NCBI GenBank assembly: GCA_028281075.1
Contig: JANQKO010000344.1
Coordinates: 1-19,956 of the forward strand
DNA length: 19,956 nt
Direction of reading: 5' to 3'
Source of the DNA: Alphaproteobacteria bacterium
Lineage (GTDB): Bacteria; Pseudomonadota; Alphaproteobacteria; GCA-2731375
Made by a program: the position numbers and the translations under genes. Under the pieces are notes generated by a model. It saw only the letters and a program-made list of their open reading frames with translations. It was not told the origin of the DNA and made no database searches. This document shows, piece after piece, positions 8,497 through 15,374 of this stretch (position 1 is the first letter of the stretch; the number at the start of each line of letters is the position of its first letter).

Positions 8497-8913
8497 ATGC
8501 CGAGCGATCACGCCCACCATACCGGCCAATGTCTCTGCAGCGCCGTGCGCTACGTCGTGCGCGGGCCGCTGACCGACCCGCATGCCTGCCATTGCGGGCA
8601 GTGCCGCCGGCAGAGCGGTCATTTCGTCGTCGGCACCGAGGCGAAGCGCGCGGATTTCACGCTGACGGAAGCGCGCGGGCTCGCCTGGTACCGCGCGTCG
8701 GACCGGGCCCGGCGCGGTTTCTGCCGCGACTGCGGCTCGGTGCTGTTCTGGGACGACGGCGGCGCCTTCGTCGGCATCAATGTCGGCAGCCTCGACCAGC
8801 CCACCGGCCTGACGCTCGCGCGGCACATCTTCGTCGATGACAAGGCGGACTATTACCGGATCGACGACGACCTGCCGAAGTTCGCCGGCCCGGCGACGCC
8901 AATGCCGGCGTAG
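8497..8913 (+). CDS. GFA/CENP-V family zinc-binding protein
   Basis: A 138-residue protein of the glutathione-dependent formaldehyde-activating (GFA) fold. The zinc cysteines are all present: C12 and C14 (GQCLCSAVRY), C31, C33 and C36 (ACHCGQCRRQSG), and C76 and C79 (FCRDCGS). The sequence FCRDCGSVLFW is a strong family marker. GAGGGA at 8485-8490 is a good ribosome-binding site for ATG 8497. Most members have no proven activity, and the historic name overstates what is known, so a formaldehyde role is not claimed. The gene is divergent from the dehydratase (142-base gap) and convergent with the thioesterase at 8932. Confidence 0.9.
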   Translation: MPSDHAHHTGQCLCSAVRYVVRGPLTDPHACHCGQCRRQSGHFVVGTEAKRADFTLTEARGLAWYRASDRARRGFCRDCGSVLFWDDGGAFVGINVGSLDQPTGLTLARHIFVDDKADYYRIDDDLPKFAGPATPMPA

Positions 8914-8931
8914 CGCGGCGGCGGCCCGGCC

Positions 8932-9354
8932 TCATCCCCCGTCGGTGACGCTGAAGGCGCCGCTGGCCCGGACGATGTTGCGGCCCTCGACGCTCAGATA
9001 GCAGTTCGCGAAGGCGAGCCGCCGGCCGATGCGGTGGCTGTCGCAGACCGCCTCGATCCAGTCGCCCAGCCGCCCGGCGCCGAGAAAGTCCACCGACAGG
9101 CTGGCCGTCAGCAGGCGCGCCGGCGGGTCCTGGCTCCAGGACATGGTCTTGCCCAGCACGATATCGGCGAACGAGACCAGCAGCCCGCCATGCACGATGC
9201 CCCGGCGGTTGCAATGATAGTCCCGCGCCCATAGGCCGAAGACGGGCCCCGCCGCGCCGTCCTTCTGGTAGAGCGGGCCGATCCGGTCGAGGAACGGGCT
9301 CGGCTCGTCATAGGGCCGGAAGCCCGGCGGCGGATCGTCCATCTCCGAGGTCAT
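8932..9354 (-). CDS. PaaI-type hotdog thioesterase
   Basis: A 140-residue single hotdog domain, the normal size for PaaI-like acyl-CoA thioesterases, which hydrolyse CoA thioesters in the cytoplasm. The signature GIVHGGLLVSFADIVLG (52-68) carries the HGG turn (H55) and D64 as the likely catalytic acid. The later segment ASLSVDFLGAG is the conserved central strand. The start could be ATG 9354 or ATG 9342; the first is preferred because the second has its purine-rich GGAG directly against the start codon. Upstream is an AT-rich stretch (9400-9455) that probably contains its promoter. Acyl substrate unknown. Confidence 0.88.
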   Translation of the reverse strand: MTSEMDDPPPGFRPYDEPSPFLDRIGPLYQKDGAAGPVFGLWARDYHCNRRGIVHGGLLVSFADIVLGKTMSWSQDPPARLLTASLSVDFLGAGRLGDWIEAVCDSHRIGRRLAFANCYLSVEGRNIVRASGAFSVTDGG

Positions 9355-9421
9355 CGCGCGTCACGCGCCGGTATCCTGGCCATGAACGGCGCCCTTTCTC
9401 CATAAGAACAAAACATGATCA

Positions 9422-9451
9422 TTGACAAATCGAAACAAACCATGAACTAAT
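9422..9451 (+). promoter_or_regulatory. Sigma70-like promoter feeding the candidate small RNA
   Basis: A perfect TTGACA (9422-9427), an 18-base spacer and ACTAAT (9446-9451, four of six to TATAAT) lie in an unusually AT-rich patch. Initiation would fall near 9458, exactly at the start of the structured element. No plus-strand protein gene follows it before parE. Confidence 0.45.
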
Positions 9452-9457
9452 GACTCT

Positions 9458-9541
9458 CGAAAAGCCCGGCGCACGGTCGGCGTTGCGGCGGCGGCGAAGC
9501 CCCGCCCCGGCAGCCGAACCCCGCGATCCGGGCTTTTGATT
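9458..9541 (+). ncRNA. Candidate small structured RNA (or bidirectional terminator)
   Basis: Nested inverted repeats form one long irregular rod. The outer stem is AAAAGCCCGG (9460-9469) with CCGGGCTTTT (9528-9537), 10 bp perfect. The middle stem is GGTCGGC (9475-9481) with GCCGAACC (9513-9520), one bulged A. The inner stem is GGCGG-C-GGC (9487-9495) with GCC-CCGCC (9499-9506), closed by GAA. The 3' arm ends in TTTT, as in an intrinsic terminator, and a consensus-like promoter lies just upstream. A transcript of about 80 bases is therefore plausible. Because the outer arms also give a T run on the other strand, the element could instead simply terminate the minus-strand thioesterase gene ending at 9589. 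I do not recognise it as a known RNA family. Confidence 0.4.
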
Positions 9542-9588
9542 TCCGGTTGGACAACGCCATGCCGAACAGCGCCCCGCCACCCCGGCCC

Positions 9589-10002
9589 CTATTCGTCCGG
9601 CAGGGGCGTCGGATTGCCGTCGTCGTCGATGGCGACGTAGACGAACGTGCCTTCCGTGACCTTGATCTCGTCGGCGGCGTCGCGGCGGTTGACGATGGTC
9701 TCGATCTGCACGGTCACCGAGGTCCGGCCTGTTTTAACGACATGGGCATAGAGGCTGACCAGATCGCCGACATGGATCGGCCGGTGGAAGGTCATGGCCT
9801 CGACGGCGACGGTGACCAGACGGCCCCTGGTCGCCCGGCCGGCGGCGACGGCGCCGGCGATGTCCATCTGGCTCAGGACCCAGCCGCCGAAGATGTCGCC
9901 GTTGGCGTTGGCATCGGCCGGCATCGGCACGGTGCGCACGACGGGCTCGCCGCGAACCGGGCCTTGACGGGATGTGGGAGAATCACGCATGTCGGTAGCC
10001 AT
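9589..10002 (-). CDS. YciA-like acyl-CoA thioesterase (hotdog)
   Basis: A 137-residue hotdog thioesterase of the YciA/acyl-CoA hydrolase group, cytoplasmic. The hallmark ANANGDIFGGWVLSQMD is present near residues 31-47, with the conserved N, D and GGW, followed by VTVAVEAMTFHRPIHVGD, the second conserved block. ATG 10002 is chosen: GGGA at 10006-10009 precedes it, and the frame upstream to 10059 does not resemble the family. The acidic tail IDDDGNPTPLPDE is usual. The gene is divergent from parE, sharing an AT-rich 125-base region. YciA enzymes act broadly on short to long acyl-CoAs; specificity is not readable here. Confidence 0.9.
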   Translation of the reverse strand: MATDMRDSPTSRQGPVRGEPVVRTVPMPADANANGDIFGGWVLSQMDIAGAVAAGRATRGRLVTVAVEAMTFHRPIHVGDLVSLYAHVVKTGRTSVTVQIETIVNRRDAADEIKVTEGTFVYVAIDDDGNPTPLPDE

Positions 10003-10127
10003 GTTTCCCGATATCTGTACCAGATTTTGAGGTTTTGCTAACTGCCAATACTTTATCATGCGGCGCGTATGGTTAATTCGGTGCGCCAGTCATACATCCC
10101 GCGTCAACCCGTTCGACCCGGTAGGAC
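10003..10127. promoter_or_regulatory. AT-rich divergent promoter region, thioesterase and parE
   Basis: This gap contains the AT-rich core 10020-10080 and must carry promoters for both divergent genes. On the plus strand AATACT (10047-10052) is a possible -10 without a good -35. On the minus strand TAAAGT near 10050 is a possible -10 with TTAACC upstream at a short spacing. Neither pair is convincing. No purine-rich ribosome-binding site precedes ATG 10128 beyond GGTAGGA (10120-10126), which is rather close. Confidence 0.35.
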
Positions 10128-12116
10128 ATGAACGACAAACCTGTGAACGACCTGTTCGAGACCGCGTCCGGCGGCCGAGGCGACTATTCCGCCAAGGACA
10201 TCGAGGTCCTGGAAGGATTGGAGCCGGTGCGCCGCCGGCCCGGCATGTATATCGGCGGCACCGACGAGCGGGCGCTGCACCACCTGGCCGCCGAGGTGCT
10301 GGACAACGCCATGGACGAGGCCGTGGCCGGCCATGCCAGCCGCATCGAGATCGAGCTCGGCGCCGACGGCGCGCTGTCGGTGTTCGACAACGGCCGCGGC
10401 ATTCCGGTCGACCCGCATCCCAAGTTCAAGAACAAGTCGGCCCTGGAAGTGATCCTGACGACGCTGCATTCCGGCGGCAAGTTCTCGGGCGACGCCTACC
10501 GGACGGCGGGCGGCCTGCATGGCGTCGGCATCTCCGTGGTGAATGCGCTGGCCGAGCGGCTGACGGTCGAGGTGGCGCGCGACCGCAAGGTCTGGACCCA
10601 GGACTACCGGCGCGGCAAGCCCATGGGCAAGCTGACGCACGCCGGCGCCGCCCCGAACCGCCGCGGCACCAAGGTGGTCTTCCTGCCCGATCCCGAGATC
10701 TTCGGCGCCTCGGCGCAGTTCCGCCCGGCCCGCCTCTACACCATGGCGCGCTCCAAGGCCTATCTGTTCCGCGGCGTCGAGATCCGCTGGAAATGCGCCA
10801 GGGAGCTGATCGCCGCCCGGGACGAGACGCCGTTCGAGGCCGTGCTGCATTTCCCCGACGGGCTGCAGGATTTCCTGGCCAACAGCCTGAACGGCGCCGA
10901 GACCGTGACGCCGACGCCGTTCGCCGGCCGGGCCGGCCTGAACGGCGAGGATACCGCCGGCGAGGTCGAATGGGCGATCCACTGGCCGGTGGCCAGCGAC
11001 GGCTGGGTGCGATCCTACTGCAACACCGTGTCGACACCCGAAGGCGGCACGCACGAGGCTGGGCTGCGGGCGGCGCTGACAAAGGCGCTGAAGGCCTATG
11101 GCGAGTTGACCAACACCCGCAAGGCCGGCCAGATCGCCGCCGACGACGTGCTCGGGCCGGCGGCGGCGCTGCTGTCGCTGTTCCTGCCCGACCCGCAGTT
11201 CAGCGGCCAGACCAAGGAGAAGCTGTCGAACCCGGAAGCGACCCGGCTGGTCGAGAACGTCATCCGCGACCATTTCGACCACTGGCTGTCGGGCGATCCG
11301 GTCAGCGCCAACAAGCTGCTCGCCTGGGCCGTCGAGCGCGCCGACGAGCGCCTGCGCCGGCGCCAGGAGCGCGAGGTCAGCCGCAAGACCGCGTCGCGCA
11401 AGCTGCGCCTGCCGGGCAAGCTGGCCGACTGCTCGCGCGGCGCCGCCGACGGCACCGAGATCTTCATCGTCGAGGGCGATTCCGCCGGCGGCTCGGCCAA
11501 GCAGGCCCGCGACCGCCGGACCCAGGCCGTGCTGCCCCTGCGTGGCAAGATCCTGAACGTCGCCAGCGCCGGCAGCGCCAAGCTCGCCGGCAACCAGGAG
11601 CTCTCGGACCTGATGCAGGCGCTCGGCTGCGGCACCGGCACCCGCTACCGCGACGGTGACCTGCGCTACGACAAGGTCATCATCATGACCGACGCCGACG
11701 TCGACGGCGCCCATATCGCCTCGCTGCTGATGACCTTCTTCTACCGCGAGATGCCGGAGCTGATCCGCAACGGCCATCTGTTCCTGGCCCTGCCGCCGCT
11801 CTACCGCCTGACCCAGGGCGGCAGGACGGTCTATGCCCGCGACGACGCCCACAAGGACGAGCTGCTGGAGACCGCGTTCAAGGGCCGCGGCAAGATCGAT
11901 GTCGGCCGCTTCAAGGGCCTGGGCGAGATGCTGCCGGCGCAGCTTCGCGACACCACCATGAAGCCCGGCAACCGCACGCTGCTGAAGGTGGTGATCCCGG
12001 AGGACGAGGTCCGCGACACCGACAGCCTGGTCGAGCAGTTGATGGGCCGCAAGCCGGAGCTGCGCTTCCAGTACATCCAGACGCACGCCCGCTTCGTCGA
12101 AGACATCGACGTTTGA
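10128..12116 (+). CDS. parE: DNA topoisomerase IV subunit B (ParE)
   Basis: A 662-residue type IIA topoisomerase ATPase subunit that pairs with ParC to decatenate sister chromosomes. The GHKL ATPase motifs are in order: EVLDNAMDEA (N60), FDNGRGIPVD (87-95), and the GGLHGVG lid (128-134). The TOPRIM domain has VEGDSAGGSAKQARDRRTQA (E449 to about 467) and DADVDGAHI from D522, the metal-binding acidic residues. DPHPKFKNKSALEVILTTLH marks alphaproteobacterial ParE rather than GyrB, as does the length without the GyrB insertion found in some groups. It starts at ATG 10128 (MNDKPVNDLFE). All key residues are intact. The TauE/SafE gene follows 15 bases after its stop. Confidence 0.96.
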   Translation: MNDKPVNDLFETASGGRGDYSAKDIEVLEGLEPVRRRPGMYIGGTDERALHHLAAEVLDNAMDEAVAGHASRIEIELGADGALSVFDNGRGIPVDPHPKFKNKSALEVILTTLHSGGKFSGDAYRTAGGLHGVGISVVNALAERLTVEVARDRKVWTQDYRRGKPMGKLTHAGAAPNRRGTKVVFLPDPEIFGASAQFRPARLYTMARSKAYLFRGVEIRWKCARELIAARDETPFEAVLHFPDGLQDFLANSLNGAETVTPTPFAGRAGLNGEDTAGEVEWAIHWPVASDGWVRSYCNTVSTPEGGTHEAGLRAALTKALKAYGELTNTRKAGQIAADDVLGPAAALLSLFLPDPQFSGQTKEKLSNPEATRLVENVIRDHFDHWLSGDPVSANKLLAWAVERADERLRRRQEREVSRKTASRKLRLPGKLADCSRGAADGTEIFIVEGDSAGGSAKQARDRRTQAVLPLRGKILNVASAGSAKLAGNQELSDLMQALGCGTGTRYRDGDLRYDKVIIMTDADVDGAHIASLLMTFFYREMPELIRNGHLFLALPPLYRLTQGGRTVYARDDAHKDELLETAFKGRGKIDVGRFKGLGEMLPAQLRDTTMKPGNRTLLKVVIPEDEVRDTDSLVEQLMGRKPELRFQYIQTHARFVEDIDV

Positions 12117-12131
12117 GGCCGCGGCCGTCCG

Positions 12132-12881
12132 GTGGCACCCGAGCACCTCGCCATCGTCTTCGCCGCGTTCCTCTTCGCCGCCGTCGTCAAGGGCACGACC
12201 GGCCTCGGCTTCTCCACCGCCTGCCTGCCGATCCTGGCCATGACCATCGGCCTGAAGGCGGCGCTGCCGCTGCTGATCATCCCCTCGCTCGCCAGCAACG
12301 TCGTGGTGATGCGCGATGCCGGGCATTTCACCGAGACCGTGCGGCGGTTCTGGCCACTGTTCCTCGGCGCGCTGCCCGGGCTCGCCGTCGGCCTCTGGCT
12401 GCTGACCTGGGTCGACCAGGCCCATGCCGGCGCCGTGCTCGGCCTGGTGCTGATCGGCTATGGCGCCTTCACGCTCGCCAATCCGCATCTGCGGCTGCCG
12501 CCGCGCCTCGTCCGGCCGCTCGCCGTGCCGACCGGGCTGTTGACCGGCACCGTGAACGGGCTCACCGGCTCGCAGGTGATGCCGGTGCTGCCCTATCTGC
12601 TGGCGCTCGGCCTCGACCGGGACCGCTTCGTGCAGGCGATCAACTGCTCGTTCACCTTCTCCAGCCTGATCATGGCGGTCGGCCTGTCGCGCATCGGCCT
12701 GATGACCGTCGAGACGGCCGTCGTCTCGGCCTTCGGCCTGGTCGCCGTGGTGACCGGCGTCGAGCTCGGCGGCCGCCTGCGCCGCCGCCTCTCGCCCGAG
12801 CGGTTCCGCCGCATCGTGCTCTGGCTGCTGATCGCGCTCGGCGCCCTGTTGGCCACCAAGCCGGTTCTGTTGACGGACTGA
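12132..12881 (+). CDS. TauE/SafE family membrane transporter (sulfite/organosulfonate type)
   Basis: A 249-residue inner-membrane protein with about eight hydrophobic segments and the internal repeat typical of TauE/SafE. The N-terminal half has FAAVVKGTTGLGFSTACLPI, and the second half repeats the pattern as GTVNGLTGSQVMPVLPY. The family is thought to export or import sulfite, sulfoacetate and related anions, but most members are uncharacterised. It starts at GTG 12132, 15 bases after parE; GAGG at 12114-12117 is too far to be a convincing ribosome-binding site, so read-through from parE is likely. No sulfur-metabolism gene lies nearby, so the substrate is open. Confidence 0.85.
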   Translation: MAPEHLAIVFAAFLFAAVVKGTTGLGFSTACLPILAMTIGLKAALPLLIIPSLASNVVVMRDAGHFTETVRRFWPLFLGALPGLAVGLWLLTWVDQAHAGAVLGLVLIGYGAFTLANPHLRLPPRLVRPLAVPTGLLTGTVNGLTGSQVMPVLPYLLALGLDRDRFVQAINCSFTFSSLIMAVGLSRIGLMTVETAVVSAFGLVAVVTGVELGGRLRRRLSPERFRRIVLWLLIALGALLATKPVLLTD

Positions 12882-12904
12882 TCCGACGCCCGCCGTCGCA
12901 TGGG

Positions 12905-12933
12905 TTGCCGGCACTACCCGCCAACGATATAGT
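12905..12933 (+). promoter_or_regulatory. Promoter of the toxin-antitoxin operon
   Basis: TTGCCG (12905-12910), a 17-base spacer and TATAGT (12928-12933, five of six to consensus). Initiation would fall near 12940, inside the adjacent palindrome. Confidence 0.6.
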
Positions 12934-12964
12934 TGCCTGCATTGACACGTCTTCAATGCAGGCA
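12934..12964. promoter_or_regulatory. Palindromic operator of the toxin-antitoxin operon
   Basis: TGCCTGCATTGA (12934-12945) and TCAATGCAGGCA (12953-12964) are perfect 12-bp inverted repeats with a 7-base spacer. They sit directly after the -10 box and 5 bases before the antitoxin ATG. The right arm contains the only purine-rich AGG before the start. FitA/VapB-type ribbon-helix-helix proteins bind such palindromes, alone or with toxin, to repress their own operon; that this is the operator is inference from position. Confidence 0.65.
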
Positions 12965-12969
12965 TTACC

Positions 12970-13215
12970 ATGGGCCAGCTTACGGTAAGGAATGTCGATG
13001 ACCGCGTCATACGTGCCCTGAAACGGCAGGCGGCGGAACATGGCCGCTCGGCCGAAGCGGAACACCGGGAAATTCTCCGGATGGCGCTGGTCGACGAAGA
13101 CAGGACACGGGCAAGCTTTATCGAGCGCACGGCGGCATTGCGCGACCGCTTCCGGTCATCCGTCGACAGCGCCGACGTCATCCGTGCCGACCGGGATCGC
13201 GGTCGCCATACATGA
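12970..13215 (+). CDS. FitA/VapB-type ribbon-helix-helix antitoxin
   Basis: An 81-residue antitoxin. The N-terminus MGQLTVRNVDDRVIRALKRQ is a ribbon-helix-helix fold of the FitA (StbC) type: the beta-strand QLTVRNVD for DNA contact, helix 1 VIRALKRQAAEHG, and helix 2 SAEAEHREILRMAL. The charged C-terminal part (SFIERTAALRDRFRSS onward) would wrap the toxin active site. The reading frame overlaps the toxin start by four bases (ATGA at 13212-13215), fixing stoichiometric coupling. It probably represses its own promoter through the palindrome just upstream. It is intact and of normal length for the family. Confidence 0.9.
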   Translation: MGQLTVRNVDDRVIRALKRQAAEHGRSAEAEHREILRMALVDEDRTRASFIERTAALRDRFRSSVDSADVIRADRDRGRHT

Positions 13216-13640
13216 CCGGCTTCGTCATCGATGCCAGCGTCGCGGTGAAGTGGTTCATGACCGAGAACGGCTCGGACGCCGCCGTTCGCCTGTTGTTGGC
13301 GGACCAGCCCCTGATGGCGCCCGAACTGATCTACACGGAAGTCGCCAATGCGCTCTGGGCGGCAGTGCGGCGCGGCGACATGACATCCGATGGATTGCGC
13401 GAAGCCATCGACGCGCTAACCGCCGGCCCGGTCAGCACGTCGGTGGCGACGAAGCAGCTCATCGGCGCGGCGGCGCGTCTCGCCGTCGATCTGGCGCATC
13501 CGGTCTATGACTGCCTCTATCTGGCCCTGGCCCTGCACGAGCAGCGCCCCGTGGTAACGGCGGACCGACGCTTCCACGACGTTGTCCATCGTCATCCCTA
13601 TCTTTCGGACAGGATTCGGCATCTGGAAAATCTGACCTGA
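13212..13640 (+). CDS. vapC: VapC-type PIN-domain ribonuclease toxin
   Basis: A 142-residue PIN-domain protein, the toxic Mg2+-dependent RNase of a VapBC/FitAB pair. The acidic active-site residues are in place: D7 in FVIDASVAVKWF, E43 in YTEVANALW, D100 in HPVYDCLYLALA, and D118 in VVTADRRF. The order and spacing match the family. The usual targets are tRNA or rRNA loops, but the target here cannot be inferred. It starts at ATG 13212, overlapping the antitoxin stop. The toxin appears catalytically intact, so the antitoxin must also be functional in the host. Confidence 0.93.
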   Translation: MTGFVIDASVAVKWFMTENGSDAAVRLLLADQPLMAPELIYTEVANALWAAVRRGDMTSDGLREAIDALTAGPVSTSVATKQLIGAAARLAVDLAHPVYDCLYLALALHEQRPVVTADRRFHDVVHRHPYLSDRIRHLENLT

Positions 13641-13732
13641 GCGTCCGAAGCTATGGATTGTTCGCCGGTGACTTGCCGTCGGGCCGCATGCTGTTAGGCT
13701 GGTCTTGATGGCTTGTCGGGGCGGAGGCGCGC

Positions 13733-14611
13733 ATGACCCGGGACTATGATCGGTCGGCCGAGGATATCGGCAACATCGTTGGCCTGGAGCACGTCAACGT
13801 TCGCGTGCCGGATCAACGGCTTGCGACCTTGTTTTACGTCAGCGGCCTGGGCCTGACGCGTGATCCCTACCTGGTCACCGGCGTCGCCAACATGTGGATC
13901 AATGTCGGCCGCAGCCAGTTCCACCTGCCGACCGGCGCGCCGCAGCGGCTGCGCGGCCGGACCGGGCTGGTGCTGCCCGACCTCGACGCGCTGGAACGGC
14001 GCCTCGCGGCCGTGCGCGAGCCGTTGGCGGAGACCGAATTCGGCTACGAGGCCGGCCCCGGCCGGATCGACGTCACCTGCCCCTGGGGCAACCGCGTCCG
14101 CTGTCACGCGCCCGACGCCCGCTTCGGGCCGATCACGCTGGGCATGGCCTATGTCGAGCTGGACGTGCCGGTCGGCGCGGCGGGCGGCATCGCCCGGTTC
14201 TACGACCGGCTCCTGAACGCGCCGGCCGAGGCCGGCGAGGCCGACGGCGCGGCGGCGGCCCTGGTGGCGGCCGGGCACCGGCAGTCGCTGGTCTTTCGCG
14301 AGACCGACGCGGCCCCGCCGGCCTATGACGGCCATCACCTGCAGATCTACGTGGCCGATTTCTCGGGCCCGCACCGCAGGCTCGGCGAACGCGGCCTCGT
14401 CAGCGAGGAAAGCAACCGGCATCAGTACCGCTTCCGGCACATCGTCGATCCGGACAATGGCGACCTGCTGTTCGAGCTCGAGCACGAGGTGCGGTCGATG
14501 ACGCATCCGCTCTACGCCCGGCCGCTCGTGAACCGCAATCCCGCGCAAACCAACAACGCCTTCGCCCCCGGTCACGAGGACTGGCCCTGGGCGATGCCGC
14601 ACGCGGACTGA
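13733..14611 (+). CDS. Two-domain VOC (glyoxalase/extradiol dioxygenase) family protein
   Basis: A 292-residue protein with two vicinal-oxygen-chelate halves. The first begins GLEHVNVRVPDQRLATLFYV (H20 at the expected metal position) and continues to about residue 130. The second begins ITLGMAYVELDVP (E142) and holds HHLQIYVADF (H201) and FELEHEV (E248 or E250). These residues could form a metal site, but their pairing is uncertain. Extradiol dioxygenases, fosfomycin-resistance-type and isomerase-type VOC proteins share this fold, so no reaction is assigned. GGAGG at 13723-13727 is a good ribosome-binding site for ATG 13733. Apparently a single-gene unit; TTGCCG (13673-13678) with TAGGCT (13695-13700) is a weak possible promoter. 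Confidence 0.82.
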   Translation: MTRDYDRSAEDIGNIVGLEHVNVRVPDQRLATLFYVSGLGLTRDPYLVTGVANMWINVGRSQFHLPTGAPQRLRGRTGLVLPDLDALERRLAAVREPLAETEFGYEAGPGRIDVTCPWGNRVRCHAPDARFGPITLGMAYVELDVPVGAAGGIARFYDRLLNAPAEAGEADGAAAALVAAGHRQSLVFRETDAAPPAYDGHHLQIYVADFSGPHRRLGERGLVSEESNRHQYRFRHIVDPDNGDLLFELEHEVRSMTHPLYARPLVNRNPAQTNNAFAPGHEDWPWAMPHAD

Positions 14612-14616
14612 ACGCT

Positions 14617-14650
14617 GTTTGAAAACGGGCCGGCGGGGCCATTCTCAAAC
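14617..14650 (+). terminator. Imperfect hairpin downstream of the VOC gene
   Basis: GTTTGA (14617-14622) pairs with TCAAAC (14645-14650), and an inner GGCC pairs with GGCC around GGCGG. It lies 6 bases after the stop codon. There is no U tract, so it may be a weak terminator or an mRNA-end stabiliser. Confidence 0.35.
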
Positions 14651-14672
14651 CGACCTCCTGCACACGGCGGGT

Positions 14673-14700
14673 TTGCGAAAATGTGAACAGTGATTATGTG
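14673..14700 (+). promoter_or_regulatory. Possible promoter of the lipoprotein pair
   Basis: TTGCGA (14673-14678), a 16-base spacer and TATGTG (14695-14700) lie in an AT-rich patch 84 bases before the first lipoprotein start. The -10 box is poor, so this is tentative. Confidence 0.25.
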
Positions 14701-14783
14701 ATGATTGTTACAGCCGGCGGGAAATCCGGGGCGCAAAAACGTATATCAGGCGTGGGGACCGGTAACGACATCAGGTGACGGAC

Positions 14784-15374
14784 ATGAAACCCGCATTCTC
14801 CCTGTTCGGACCCGCCGCCGCGACGGTCGCCGTCCTGGCGCTCGCGGCCTGTCAGAACAGCTCGGCCACCCGTCTCAGCTACGTTGACACCAATCCCGGC
14901 TACAGCCGGTCGATCGTGCAATACGCCGCCTCCGGCGCGGCCATGCCGCTGGAAGTGCGCGGCGCCACGCCCGGCATTCCGGCGCCGGCGGTCGCGGCCG
15001 GGATGCGGCTGCCGGGCTGGTTCGAGCCGAAGCCCTTCGCGCTGGCGCCGGTCGAATCCGCGCCCAGCGGCAACTACCGCGTGGTCGTGGTGATCAACCC
15101 CGACCGCCCCGTCGGCGCCCGCAGCGTCTGCGGCGACGCCGGCGGCATCGGCACCGCCCCCGGGCCGGAGCTGAAGCTGCAGGCGGCGTTCTGCGCCGGC
15201 GGCGAGGTGCTCAGCCAGGCGACGGCCTTCGTGCCGAACACCCAGGCCGGCACGCCCGCCTTCCAGGATGCGTTGAACCAGATCACACTGGCCCTGTTCC
15301 CGTCGCGCAACCCCATCTTCGACGATGACCGGCGGCCCAACCGGCTGCGGTTTGGAGGACTGATCAATGGCTAA
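14784..15374 (+). CDS. Lipoprotein of unknown function, paralogue 1
   Basis: A 196-residue protein with a lipoprotein signal: MKPAFSLFGP, a hydrophobic run to residue 20, and lipobox LAAC with C23 as the lipidated cysteine. AGGTGA at 14773-14778 supports ATG 14784 over the in-frame GTG 14775. Residue Q24 after the cysteine suggests outer-membrane sorting by the usual +2 rule. I recognise no domain. It is clearly homologous to the next gene: AMPLEVRG, MRLPGWF, SGNYRVVVVINPDRP, FCAGG, GTPAF and ALFPSRNP all have counterparts there, in order. Two further cysteines (C116, C137) are 21 residues apart, exactly as in the paralogue, and could form a disulfide. The reading frame overlaps the next by 8 bases. 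Confidence 0.85.
   Translation: MKPAFSLFGPAAATVAVLALAACQNSSATRLSYVDTNPGYSRSIVQYAASGAAMPLEVRGATPGIPAPAVAAGMRLPGWFEPKPFALAPVESAPSGNYRVVVVINPDRPVGARSVCGDAGGIGTAPGPELKLQAAFCAGGEVLSQATAFVPNTQAGTPAFQDALNQITLALFPSRNPIFDDDRRPNRLRFGGLING

Noticed and set aside
12942..12970. TTGACA at 12942 as the toxin-antitoxin -35 box
   Set aside because: Its -10 would fall on the antitoxin start codon; TTGCCG/TATAGT just upstream is properly placed.
10104..13181. Very long minus-strand open frame (1025 codons) opposite parE and the TauE gene
   Set aside because: It is antisense to parE and the permease, has low-complexity Gln/Arg/Ala/Gly-rich composition and no recognisable domain. It arises because GC-rich codon use leaves few stops in this frame.
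14720..14743. GGAAA...CGTA as an EcfG-type stress promoter before the lipoproteins
   Set aside because: The -35 lacks the final C, the -10 lacks the last T and the spacing is 15 rather than 16-17 bases.
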